DNA from: a virus
Virus record (IMG/VR): IMGVR_UViG_3300042294_002093
Span: 1 to 64,000 of that record
DNA length: 64,000 bases
Direction: 5' to 3' (one strand)
Below the pieces are notes generated by a model, which ran no database searches, was not told the origin of the DNA, and saw only the letters and a program-made list of their open reading frames with translations. The position numbers were made by a program, and so were the translations under genes. Each line of letters starts with the position of its first letter. Within the stretch, counting starts at the first letter, position 1. Below, in pieces: positions 54,317 to 63,400 of this stretch.

Positions 54317-55264
54317 TTATTTTCCTATCATTAGTTGGATTGAATCTGAAAAGTTTGAATTTAATTTAGTAATTTCGGAATCGTCCATATCACCAATATC
54401 TTTATACTTGCTATCCAGATTTATTACAGAAACTCTTGAGCCAAGTTTTTCAATAATCTTTGTCTTCATATTTCCACCTGCTTCATCGTTGTCTGCAATA
54501 ACTATTATATCATTAAAACATTTTTGAAGCAATTCTATCTGAGTGTTTGAAACATTAGATCCAAGAGTGGCAACTGAGGACAGTCCACACTGATCAAGTC
54601 TAATAGCATCAAAGGATGACTCAACCACATATACTCTGCTAGATGACTTAACCCTATTTAGATTAAAGAGTGTTTTTGATTTTGGTAATCCTGGAGTATT
54701 CTTAAATTCTTTTCCGTCAACAGATCTTCCAACAAATCCAATTGGCATTCCATCTGGACTGTGAACTGGAACAGTTACCATATCTTGTTTTTCTGAATAA
54801 CCAAGAGAGAATTTAGACCAAGAAATATTTGTTATTTTTCTGTAATTAAAATAATCTTTTGCCCTGTCTGAAGATAGCAAATTGTTATGAAGCCTTTTTA
54901 AAATTAATTCATCAAATAGGGTGAACTCTGGTTTTTGATAAAGAGCCTTATTTATATCTTGCTCTAGGTTTCCTTCTTGCTCTTTGCTTTTGATAAATCT
55001 AATTGACTCAAAATATGTTCGTCCAGAAACATGCATTACAAACTCAACAAGACTAGCAACGTGATGGCAAGAAAAACAAAAAAATGTTCCGTTATACTTA
55101 TCAATTTCACCAGCAGGTGTGCGATTATTATTATGAAATGGACAAAAAATTATGTAGTCAGAATCTATTTCTGATTCAACTGTGATACCTGAGCCTGTGA
55201 CGACTCTTTTAATTTGTTCTTTAGTGTATAAATTGCTTTGCTTCCGTCTATTCCATTTATCCAT
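54317..55264 (-). CDS. DnaG-type primase
   Basis: A 315-aa primase with a CHC2 zinc finger (C41, H44, C63, C66: CPFHNN, FFCFSCHH) and a TOPRIM domain (VVESSFDAIRL; IADNDEAGG). Makes RNA primers. Shorter than bacterial DnaG; no helicase-binding C-terminus. Its first 100 bases overlap the 55165-55509 gene. Confidence 0.9.
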   Translation of the reverse strand: MDKWNRRKQSNLYTKEQIKRVVTGSGITVESEIDSDYIIFCPFHNNNRTPAGEIDKYNGTFFCFSCHHVASLVEFVMHVSGRTYFESIRFIKSKEQEGNLEQDINKALYQKPEFTLFDELILKRLHNNLLSSDRAKDYFNYRKITNISWSKFSLGYSEKQDMVTVPVHSPDGMPIGFVGRSVDGKEFKNTPGLPKSKTLFNLNRVKSSSRVYVVESSFDAIRLDQCGLSSVATLGSNVSNTQIELLQKCFNDIIVIADNDEAGGNMKTKIIEKLGSRVSVINLDSKYKDIGDMDDSEITKLNSNFSDSIQLMIGK

Positions 55265-55509
55265 TCGCTTTGCTTTCTCCCTGTACGTATCCCATATATT
55301 GTTATTTCAAATTCAAAATATTTCTTTTTTTCATTATAGTCTATTGTAAAATCTATGTCAATATCAAGTCTAGGGACATATCCAGATAAACGCATTTCAG
55401 ACTCAATAAGTCTGGTGTATTCGTTTTTAAGTCGGCCAATTGCTGACTCATCGTAGATTACTCCACTTAAATTGAACCTTTTTATAGGTTTGTGATGATA
55501 GTTCGCCAT
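55165..55509 (-). CDS. Hypothetical protein, 114 aa
   Basis: A beta/alpha protein (RLDIDIDFTIDYNEKKKYF, EFEITIYGIRTGR) between helicase and primase. It overlaps the primase N-terminus by 100 bases in another frame. Both frames look real because the primase CHC2 domain needs the overlap. No family recognised. Confidence 0.6.
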   Translation of the reverse strand: MANYHHKPIKRFNLSGVIYDESAIGRLKNEYTRLIESEMRLSGYVPRLDIDIDFTIDYNEKKKYFEFEITIYGIRTGRKQSEWINGIDGSKAIYTLKNKLKESSQAQVSQLNQK

Positions 55510-55523
55510 GTAACATATTATAC

Positions 55524-56744
55524 CTACTTATCTTCAAAATCTTTATATCTGTAATATCCCTTGTCAAAATCAACCTGTACAAGAAAGTCTCCCATAAATC
55601 CATTACGATTCTTTCTAAAGGCACACTCAATAACATCGCTATTTTGTGCACGACCAAGTGCAATTACCCAGTCAGCATCATATGCAATCTGTCTTGACCA
55701 AGAAGTTTGTCCTAGAGTAGGGACGCTTGTTAAATCATTTGCATCATCTGGTGTAGCAGAAGAGATAGCAATAATAGGAACTTCTTCACCAATAGCCATT
55801 AGTTTAAGTTCTCTTGAAAGGTTTTTCATTCGTACCGTTTCATTTTCTGATTTTTGATTTGGAGACATTAACTGAAGATAGTCAACAATAACAAAGTCTG
55901 GCTTATACTGGTCAATCTTTCCACGAAGAACTGATGGATTAATTTCTCCACCTTGATCATTTGAGATAATGTGAAACTCTGGCTTACCCTGTAGATGTTT
56001 AGCATGCCAAGCCTTAAGAGTGTCTAACTCTACATTTCCGTTACTTAATTTTCTGTGGGACCAAAGACCCTCACCCATAATAGTAAATACACGATTACGA
56101 ACTTCTGTTTCTGACATTTCAAGTGAAATTATAAGAGGCGTCTTACCCTGTTTCCAGGCCTGTACAGCAAAGTAAAGAGCAAGCCAAGACTTTCCAATAC
56201 CTGGATATGCAAGGAAGACTCCTAACTGTCCTGGCATAATTCCTGAAGGAAGATAGTTGTCAAATCCTGGTAGTCCAGTTTTAATACCAACATGGCCTGC
56301 AGCCTGTTGTACTTTAAGATTTTCAAAATAAGCAACTGCAGATTCTAGATCTGTTACATCAATGTCACGAATTGCAGACGTGTTCTTTTTTAATTCTGAT
56401 GTTTGTGTAATTAGGTTATCTAATGCCTTGTTACCTTCGCCCTGCTGAACATCTCCAGCAGCAGATCTTAAAATATCTTTTAGGCTGTCAGTTAAATATT
56501 CTGTTTGCAATTCTTCAAGATGATGTTTTGTTGCTCCAACACCTTCTATTGGTTGGAAGTCTCTAAATTTATCTACAACAAGATTGGTTGGTGGAACAGA
56601 ACTGTTGTGCTCAAAATAATTTCTTATAAACTCCCAAACATCATTGTGAGTTCTAAGAAGGTTATCGATGTTTGCCTGAAGAAGTACATGCACCTGCTTA
56701 TCATTTAGGACTGCTGAAATTACTTTTGCTTCTGCATTATTCAC
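55524..56744 (-). CDS. DnaB-type replicative helicase
   Basis: A 406-aa RecA-fold helicase. N-terminal helical domain (1-120), Walker A YPGIGKSW (180-187), ISLEMSETEVRNR, Walker B FVIVDYLQLM, and a terminal RKNRNGFMGDF arginine finger region. Unwinds the fork together with the primase downstream. Confidence 0.9.
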   Translation of the reverse strand: MNNAEAKVISAVLNDKQVHVLLQANIDNLLRTHNDVWEFIRNYFEHNSSVPPTNLVVDKFRDFQPIEGVGATKHHLEELQTEYLTDSLKDILRSAAGDVQQGEGNKALDNLITQTSELKKNTSAIRDIDVTDLESAVAYFENLKVQQAAGHVGIKTGLPGFDNYLPSGIMPGQLGVFLAYPGIGKSWLALYFAVQAWKQGKTPLIISLEMSETEVRNRVFTIMGEGLWSHRKLSNGNVELDTLKAWHAKHLQGKPEFHIISNDQGGEINPSVLRGKIDQYKPDFVIVDYLQLMSPNQKSENETVRMKNLSRELKLMAIGEEVPIIAISSATPDDANDLTSVPTLGQTSWSRQIAYDADWVIALGRAQNSDVIECAFRKNRNGFMGDFLVQVDFDKGYYRYKDFEDK

Positions 56745-57045
56745 TTAGCCACTCCTTTGCCATTCTTCTTCTTTCTGCTCTTTCTTTATTATCCTGATCT
56801 TTATCTAATTTTGCTTGTAATATTTTTTCCGCATTGTAAGCAAAGTAACTCCAAGAAGGAGACAAAGAAACGTTAAAGTAATACTCAAGAATATCATAGC
56901 ACTGTCCTATTCCATATGACTCAATAAGAGCATCTGAAGCCCATTGTTCTACATTTAAATTTAATGATGGCTTTTTTTCATACTTTGCAGTATGATGCTT
57001 GCTGTATCTTGAAAGCAAAGCCATTCGGTCTTTGCGTTCGGCCAT
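56737..57045 (-). CDS. Hypothetical protein, 102 aa
   Basis: Basic start (AERKDRMALLSRYSKHH), a Trp/Tyr-rich middle and a Lys/Glu helix at the end. Overlaps the helicase by eight bases. Possibly a helicase partner by position only. Confidence 0.55.
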   Translation of the reverse strand: MAERKDRMALLSRYSKHHTAKYEKKPSLNLNVEQWASDALIESYGIGQCYDILEYYFNVSLSPSWSYFAYNAEKILQAKLDKDQDNKERAERRRMAKEWLSE

Positions 57046-57251
57046 TATTCGTTAATCTCAGCCTTTGCTTCGTTAATTTTTTCAGTTAGTCTGTTTTCAA
57101 CAAACTGATAGACACGATCAAATGCTTGGTTTATATTTTCTCCATTTTTACGTGAATCAACAATTCCAAGATCAATTCTTAGTGATTGAAAGTTGCCAAG
57201 ATTAAGTGTGTATCCCAATGTAACAGATACCTTTGTGTCTTCGTTTTCCAT
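57045..57251 (-). CDS. Hypothetical protein, 68 aa
   Basis: I use ATG 57251 after GAAGGG; starts at 57302 and 57278 overlap the upstream gene. Beta strands (VSVTLGYTLNLG, LRIDLGIVD) then a Glu-rich helix. No family recognised. Confidence 0.55.
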   Translation of the reverse strand: MENEDTKVSVTLGYTLNLGNFQSLRIDLGIVDSRKNGENINQAFDRVYQFVENRLTEKINEAKAEINE

Positions 57252-57264
57252 TTCATACCCTTCG

Positions 57265-57807
57265 TTAAATAGACTCATTCCACACTGGAATAAACCTTCC
57301 ATCTTCAGTTCTTCTATATGTAAGTATACCGTCTCCCATCCTGCGTGTCAACTCTTGCTGTGATGGTGTAATGTCGTTTGTTATTAAATTATCTTTTCTT
57401 GGTCTACCAATATGGTATGAAGCAAGTATATCACGAATCTCTTTTACTTGTGATTCTGAGTAATATGACCTAACTCGAAATCCTCTTGCTCCACCCTTTT
57501 GTGATCCAGTTGGAAAAGGAATGACTCCTCGTTTCATTAATGATGGCATATATTTTTTATGACGATTAACTAAATCAGCAGTCTGGCCAACGGTGTATGC
57601 TCTTTCTCTTTTATTTTTAAAATCACTAACTAAACAACTTTCAATTCTATCTTGTGTAATGTTATAAACAGACATTATCCCATTGGATCTATTTATATGA
57701 TAAATTCTAACAAGATCTTTGTTGAGAAACCAAACCTTTTTATTCCCCTGTATTATAGGGGACTCATTGTAGCCTTCGCTCTCAATACTTCCTTTTTTAG
57801 TAGCCAT
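57265..57807 (-). CDS. MerR-like DNA-binding protein
   Basis: A 180-aa protein. Residues about 70-120 look like a MerR-type winged helix (YTVGQTADLVNRHKKYM, RGVIPFPTGS, then RSYYSESQVKEIRDIL). AGAGGG precedes ATG 57807. First regulator of the replication operon. Overlaps the zinc-ribbon gene by 55 bases. Confidence 0.65.
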   Translation of the reverse strand: MATKKGSIESEGYNESPIIQGNKKVWFLNKDLVRIYHINRSNGIMSVYNITQDRIESCLVSDFKNKRERAYTVGQTADLVNRHKKYMPSLMKRGVIPFPTGSQKGGARGFRVRSYYSESQVKEIRDILASYHIGRPRKDNLITNDITPSQQELTRRMGDGILTYRRTEDGRFIPVWNESI

Positions 57808-57944
57808 TGTCCCTCTGCCGTTGCTGTAGGTGGATGAAAAAATCTTCGTGATCCGCAGTATATGCAATGAATTTCCAAATGATCAATTTTACTGTACTGT
57901 CTGTCTATGAACATTTTCCGTGTACATTTTATACATTTTATCAT
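57753..57944 (-). CDS. Zinc-ribbon protein, 63 aa
   Basis: CIKC and CIYC pairs 24 residues apart, then a basic tail. Starts two bases after the tail-protein gene stop. Its 3' part overlaps the MerR-like gene in another frame. Confidence 0.55.
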   Translation of the reverse strand: MIKCIKCTRKMFIDRQYSKIDHLEIHCIYCGSRRFFHPPTATAEGQWLLKKEVLRAKATMSPL

Positions 57945-57946
57945 TC

Positions 57947-58390
57947 TTAATTTGGAATTCCAATTATAATAAGATTAACATCAACAGACATATCTCCAGT
58001 TGTTCCGAATCTAACAATTCCCTCAACTTTAGATGTTGTAACGGTTTTTAAAACTACTGAAACATTTTTACCAGCATCTGTGCCACCGATATTAATTGGT
58101 GTTGCAGTAGCAATTGGTGCATATTTAAAATCAGTTGGAAAATCATAAGAAAACGCAACTTCTGTTCCAGCATTTCGTGTAGAACTGTTTACAACGCTCA
58201 CATATCCACCAATAATTCTAGCCTCAGAAGCCTTTACACTTTGTTTTCCAACCCCTGGTGTGTCTACTGTTACATACTTGTATACTGCTGGAGATATTTG
58301 TGAAGATAAATCATTTATTGCTGTAGCCAACTGATAGATATAGGAAACATCTAGTGGTTGGCCTCGCTCTGGTAGTGGTAGTTTTGCCAT
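57947..58390 (-). CDS. Virion/tail-associated protein, 147 aa
   Basis: N-terminal helix (SYIYQLATAINDLSSQI) then beta strands with Gly/Thr (TTSKVEGIVRFGTTGDMSV). The short helix plus beta jelly-roll layout and position after tail genes suggest a fibre tip or decoration protein. Confidence 0.55.
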   Translation of the reverse strand: MAKLPLPERGQPLDVSYIYQLATAINDLSSQISPAVYKYVTVDTPGVGKQSVKASEARIIGGYVSVVNSSTRNAGTEVAFSYDFPTDFKYAPIATATPINIGGTDAGKNVSVVLKTVTTSKVEGIVRFGTTGDMSVDVNLIIIGIPN

Positions 58391-58408
58391 AATATATCTA
58401 TTATACCA

Positions 58409-58849
58409 TCAAACATTTTCCTGTGTTGACTCAAAAAGGGTTGAGCCTGTATATCTTTGTTTTGGAAATGTTGGTACTTGTACAGCAATCTGTACCTTAT
58501 TTGCACTAGATTTAATAACTGTAGAATAGGTTGTTGTAAAAACAGTAGAAACAAACTGCCATGGCTCATTATCCCATTTAATATAAACATCAAATTCAGA
58601 TTTTGTACCAGCCTCTGGAACCCACACTGCGGTAACTACCTCGTTTGTCGAATCTATAGCAATTCTATAATCTATAACAGTTACATCTGGAAGCGCAACG
58701 TTATACTTAATTGACCAGTGAGAACTTCTATTTTTATCTTCTGATACAACTCTAAATCTGAACGCATAGTCTTTATTTTCTCCAGATCTCTGTGGCAAAG
58801 AAGATTTTGGGATTATTACTTTTTTAATACCGTTATCTGGCAATGCCAT
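58409..58849 (-). CDS. Tail-associated Fn3-like protein, 146 aa
   Basis: Beta-rich: YAFRFRVVSEDKNRSSHWS, EFDVYIKWDNEPWQF, STVFTTTYS. Reads as a fibronectin-III-like domain found on phage tails. Coupled to 58849-59982. Confidence 0.55.
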   Translation of the reverse strand: MALPDNGIKKVIIPKSSLPQRSGENKDYAFRFRVVSEDKNRSSHWSIKYNVALPDVTVIDYRIAIDSTNEVVTAVWVPEAGTKSEFDVYIKWDNEPWQFVSTVFTTTYSTVIKSSANKVQIAVQVPTFPKQRYTGSTLFESTQENV

Positions 58850-59982
58850 TATTGAACATCCAAAGCAAACCTAAACTCAATATAGTTTGTTGTGTTTGCT
58901 AATTTAATTATAGGCTGTGCTCCTATATTTTTAATAATAGAATAACCACTCATTCCATACAATGGATTTGCAGTGCTGTTGTTTTCTAATCTAATTGCAT
59001 CAAGGCATATATAAAAATTATCTGTTACCGACCCACCATCTGTTACAGAAGCAAGAATTTTAACTACGTCAACTTGACTCCATGTAAAACCAGAACTTTT
59101 GTACAGTTCCTGTAATTGTTTTGTTGCAACTACATATCTATTTGTACTAAAGTCATGCTGACCTACTCCCGTTCCATTATTTAAGTTTACTTCAAACCTT
59201 GCCCATTCTCCAGAATTATGAATGTCTGATGACGCAAACTCAACAATAATTTTTACATTGTCTGGAACAGCGGTAGACTCTCCATTTTTATTAATTACAG
59301 TAAATGCCAATTTAATTTCATCAGTTGGAGCATTTCTGTTAAAGTCTAATTCTGCTCCAGTTAAATGAAGGTGTTCAGATCCAGCATTAATAACAAGGCG
59401 ATTATTAATATCAGTTGATATGTCTGACAAGTCTCCTCTAAGAACAACAATGTTATTAAAGAACCTACATCTTTCATATCTTAGATATCTATTTTGATTT
59501 GTAAAAATACGATTGTCAGCATTTGTTTGAAATACAGGACTTGTTGTATTTATAACGTTGTTTTGTAAATCTCCATCTAGTGGTTCGTATATAATTGGAA
59601 TAGATGTTGCTGTAGTTGTAGTATGATATTCCCAGTTCTCATCTTGAGTAAATGCATAAATTGACTTACTGTCATATGCTCCTGTAGAAGTATTTGATCC
59701 CGCAGAAAATATACCAACCTCTGTTATTTCATATCTTTCTTCTGATGGAAGTTCTGCCGTAAAAACAAGTTTTGTTATATTATCTTCAGAGACATAACCA
59801 CGAGAAATAATTGGAACACGGAACATCTCAAAATTAAGTCTTTCCTTGTTAGAATAGTCACCAAGAACGCCATCTGATGCTAATGGCTTTGCTCCGCAGC
59901 CAAGAGCAATATATGAGGCATAGGCTGGAGCCTGTCCTAGTAGGTATTTTGCTAAAATATTTTTTCCAGTATTAGTAATCAT
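58849..59982 (-). CDS. Minor tail or baseplate protein, 377 aa
   Basis: Begins GKNILAKYLLGQAPAYASYIALG, a segment typical of phage structural proteins with a small N-terminal domain, then VPIISRGYVSED, EITEVGIFS and a lectin-like C-terminal half. Probably the base for fibre proteins. Confidence 0.65.
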   Translation of the reverse strand: MITNTGKNILAKYLLGQAPAYASYIALGCGAKPLASDGVLGDYSNKERLNFEMFRVPIISRGYVSEDNITKLVFTAELPSEERYEITEVGIFSAGSNTSTGAYDSKSIYAFTQDENWEYHTTTTATSIPIIYEPLDGDLQNNVINTTSPVFQTNADNRIFTNQNRYLRYERCRFFNNIVVLRGDLSDISTDINNRLVINAGSEHLHLTGAELDFNRNAPTDEIKLAFTVINKNGESTAVPDNVKIIVEFASSDIHNSGEWARFEVNLNNGTGVGQHDFSTNRYVVATKQLQELYKSSGFTWSQVDVVKILASVTDGGSVTDNFYICLDAIRLENNSTANPLYGMSGYSIIKNIGAQPIIKLANTTNYIEFRFALDVQ

Positions 59983-60471
59983 TTAATTCACCTCATATAT
60001 TGTATCATTAAATATATCCCCACCACTAAGTATTTGTACTTCTACCTGTTCATCTTTTTCTAAATTAACTACATTTATTATTAAATTTCCTGTATCTGAG
60101 TCAATATATGCTGTTTCATTATTTCCACCAGTTCCAACTGTAGGTATTTTTTTGTCTAGTTGTATTGGAAATTTTTTAAAATAACTCTCTAGGGTATCCT
60201 GTAGCGAAATAATGTTTTGCGGATTGTATTGATAGTTTAATAATGTCAGGTTTTTGATTGGTTGATAAATAACATTTTGACCACTGACAATATCTGATCT
60301 TGATATATTAATAATTTCTTGCCCACCTATGTCTTCAAAAACAAGATCAGTCATTATTTCTATTGGAAGTGACTCATCTGTTATAACAAAAATATCTTTA
60401 GATGCTGCAAGAACACCGTCTGATGCAGTAGATGCATTAGGTCTTGGCAGATTTGGTGTTGCTTCAACCAT
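59983..60471 (-). CDS. Tail-associated protein, 162 aa
   Basis: ATG 60471 (MVEATPNLPRP) follows GAGG; an in-frame GTG at 60483 overlaps the upstream gene. Contains repeated ISLQ and DSDTGNLIINVVNL segments; beta-rich. Structural by context. Confidence 0.6.
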   Translation of the reverse strand: MVEATPNLPRPNASTASDGVLAASKDIFVITDESLPIEIMTDLVFEDIGGQEIINISRSDIVSGQNVIYQPIKNLTLLNYQYNPQNIISLQDTLESYFKKFPIQLDKKIPTVGTGGNNETAYIDSDTGNLIINVVNLEKDEQVEVQILSGGDIFNDTIYEVN

Positions 60472-60472
60472 T

Positions 60473-63400
60473 TTATACCTCACTCAGATATATATTCATA
60501 TCTGGACCTTCTGAGTTTTTTGCATACTCTATATTATATACTACAAACCTACTTGAAACACCAGAAACCTGATCAACTAAGTCATTATCTTGATAGTCAA
60601 TAGTAACAATATCTCCTAGTTGTAAGGTTGGAGTTGCAAAAATTTTTAAGCCTACAGACCTTCTAGGTTTAATCACTTTATTAACAATCCATTCCATTAA
60701 ACTATTAGCATCATCCTGTGTCTGAATATAAGGGGTTTCTAATGAAAAATCTTTTTTGCCGTATGTCATTCTACTAACTTTTATATCTTTAAAGTCATTG
60801 TCGTACTTAGTTGGAGATTTAATTAAATTTGAACCTGAAATATCTGGATTTGAAAAATCACTATTTTTACTAAAATATTCATCCATAGTTAACTCGTGCT
60901 GGGATTCTTGTGTAAATGTCACACCCTGAATTCTTAAATAATTTCCAGTTGTTTCGTCAAGGCTAATGGCAGTATCTGTTGAATTAAAAATTAAAAACTC
61001 TGCTCCGTATGAACCTGCTCTAAATCCAGAAACAACATATCCCTTTATTTTATTAAATGTTGGTGAAAGTTTTGCATAAAGAGCAGGATATGCTTTATCA
61101 TATCTGATATTAAAGTATGCTGCTTCTCTCATAATACAACCAAACTCTTCAAAGTACATATTATACTCTGGTGGTTGTGATGCGCTTATTCCTGATAGAT
61201 AGGTTGACTGAACTATTCCACTCATGGCGTACTTTCTAAATGATTCATTTACATCAATTTCTTGGTCGCTAACTGCTGACATTACTGGGGTATCTAGTGC
61301 AAAAGTTGTGTTTTGACTATAGTTATTAGTTAGTGCATAAAGGTTTTCAAACATACATCTTGCAGATCCACGAACAAACATAGCCATATTATTATAGATT
61401 GGAAGTGGAGATGTATCATCTACTGTAGACACTAACCTGTTGTTTATGTATAGATAAAATCGTCTTATGTTTCCAAGGTCTTGATATTCTACTGCTAGAT
61501 CATATACTGTTGGATTTTCTTCTCCAACCATCCTTGACTGCCCCGTAAATTTTCCGTCATCAACAATAATATTTGTTAGTCCGCCCCACAACTTTACTGG
61601 AATAGCGTTTGATGTAACCGAATCTCTCATCACTTTGTAAAAAATTACATTGTCTAGATTTTCTGCAGAATTACTATAACTATTAACATTGTTTTCAGTT
61701 AGTGCTAATATTTCAAAATAGTAGCCAACGTTAGTTGATGGGTTTAACATTACTGCTAGACCGCCAGAACCTGCGCTAATATTAATATTTTGTTCTGGTG
61801 AATTACCAGTTACAACAAAGTATGTATCGCTGCCTATTGGAGTTTGGCCACGATTTTCATTATTTTCAATTTTACCAATAATTCTCATTCGTGTTCCAAA
61901 ATGTTTAAACTTATTTGTTAGTGGCTTGTGCACATAAGAAACAAAGTCAACACCACTCTGTGTTGTTGTAAAAGATGGACCATTTAATATAAAAGCAGAA
62001 GACTGAATAGTTCCACTCTGTGTTGTTTTTAATTTATTAAGATCTGTCTCTGTTCCATAATATTGTGAAAGAAAGTTTTTGATAATTCCAGTTCTAACAG
62101 ATTGTTGTGCTAATGAGTTTGAAACGCCTGCTGCCTGTGTGTCTAAGGTAAATTCTTTTATTTTAGCATCAATAGATGACTGATCTGCAAGACTAAACAA
62201 TAGTTCTGATTTCATAGTGCAACCACGAACAGAATCGTTTGATGTCCAATAAGGATCTAACCCAGCATTGTGCGATACAACTTGTGTTCCAAACTGACCC
62301 CTACCATGTTTTGCGACTGGGCCATTTTTAAGTTTTGTAATACCATTAATATTTTGATAATTTGGAACAGAATAAATTCTTACTAGGCCAGTTGGATATA
62401 TTTTACCATTATGAGTTAATTTAGAAAAATAATTTTGATATTCAAGTACGTTGTTAATCCAAACATTGCCATATCCAGTTATGCTATATTCTACTGCATC
62501 AAACTTAATAACTTCTCCATTTGAATAAAAGTATCCATTATATCTAGATAGCCAGTAAATTCCTTCTCCAAGATCCATCACGTTGTTAAGCAAAGTATTG
62601 TTTGCAACATATGGGACAGTGGTAGACAAATTTGAATTAAGAGGAATTGCTGCAAGAGTATAACTGGACTGATTGTTTGATTGATTATTAACCGATTTTG
62701 CATTTTGATCACCAGTTACCTCCCATAAAAGTACTGGCTTATAAATCCATGTTTTTTCTTGGTCTATAAGGCTTGCCTGTTTAAGCGATCCGTATGTTTT
62801 TTGTATGTACCTAGTCTTATAATTAATGCTACCGTCATTAAAAATATCATTATTTTGAGAAGAAACAGATATTATGTTTGCCAGTTTATTTTTACTTGCT
62901 TTGTTTTGTAACACTCCATCTTTGATAAAATCTTTAGATCCGTATAACTCAAAATCTGTAAGTCTTTCGTCTACAGTTGGAAGAATATAGTTTTTGCTCA
63001 TCATAACAAAATTATTGTATTCATCAAAAAACATTGCTGTTTGAGTTGATACAGCAAGTTCATTTAAAACTTCTGCGACTGTTGTATCTGGAGATATGAA
63101 AAAGTATGGAATTATTGGATCAGGCTCTCCTGGTGTTCTCTTAAAAATGTAGTTAGAAAAACCAATAGAATCAAGAATCATAGCAACTGCATAACTAAGA
63201 GATGCACTGGTTGCAAGAGTTTGTGGAGCAGTTATTGATTCAAAATAAAAAAACATATCTCTCAATTTTAAAGATACCTGTCTATTTTCATTATCAACTT
63301 CAGGGAAACCTTCTGTGTACATTGTTTTAATTGGTACAAAATAGTCATTACCATTTACATTAATAATAATTTCATAAAATTTAATTTGAATATTTTTACT

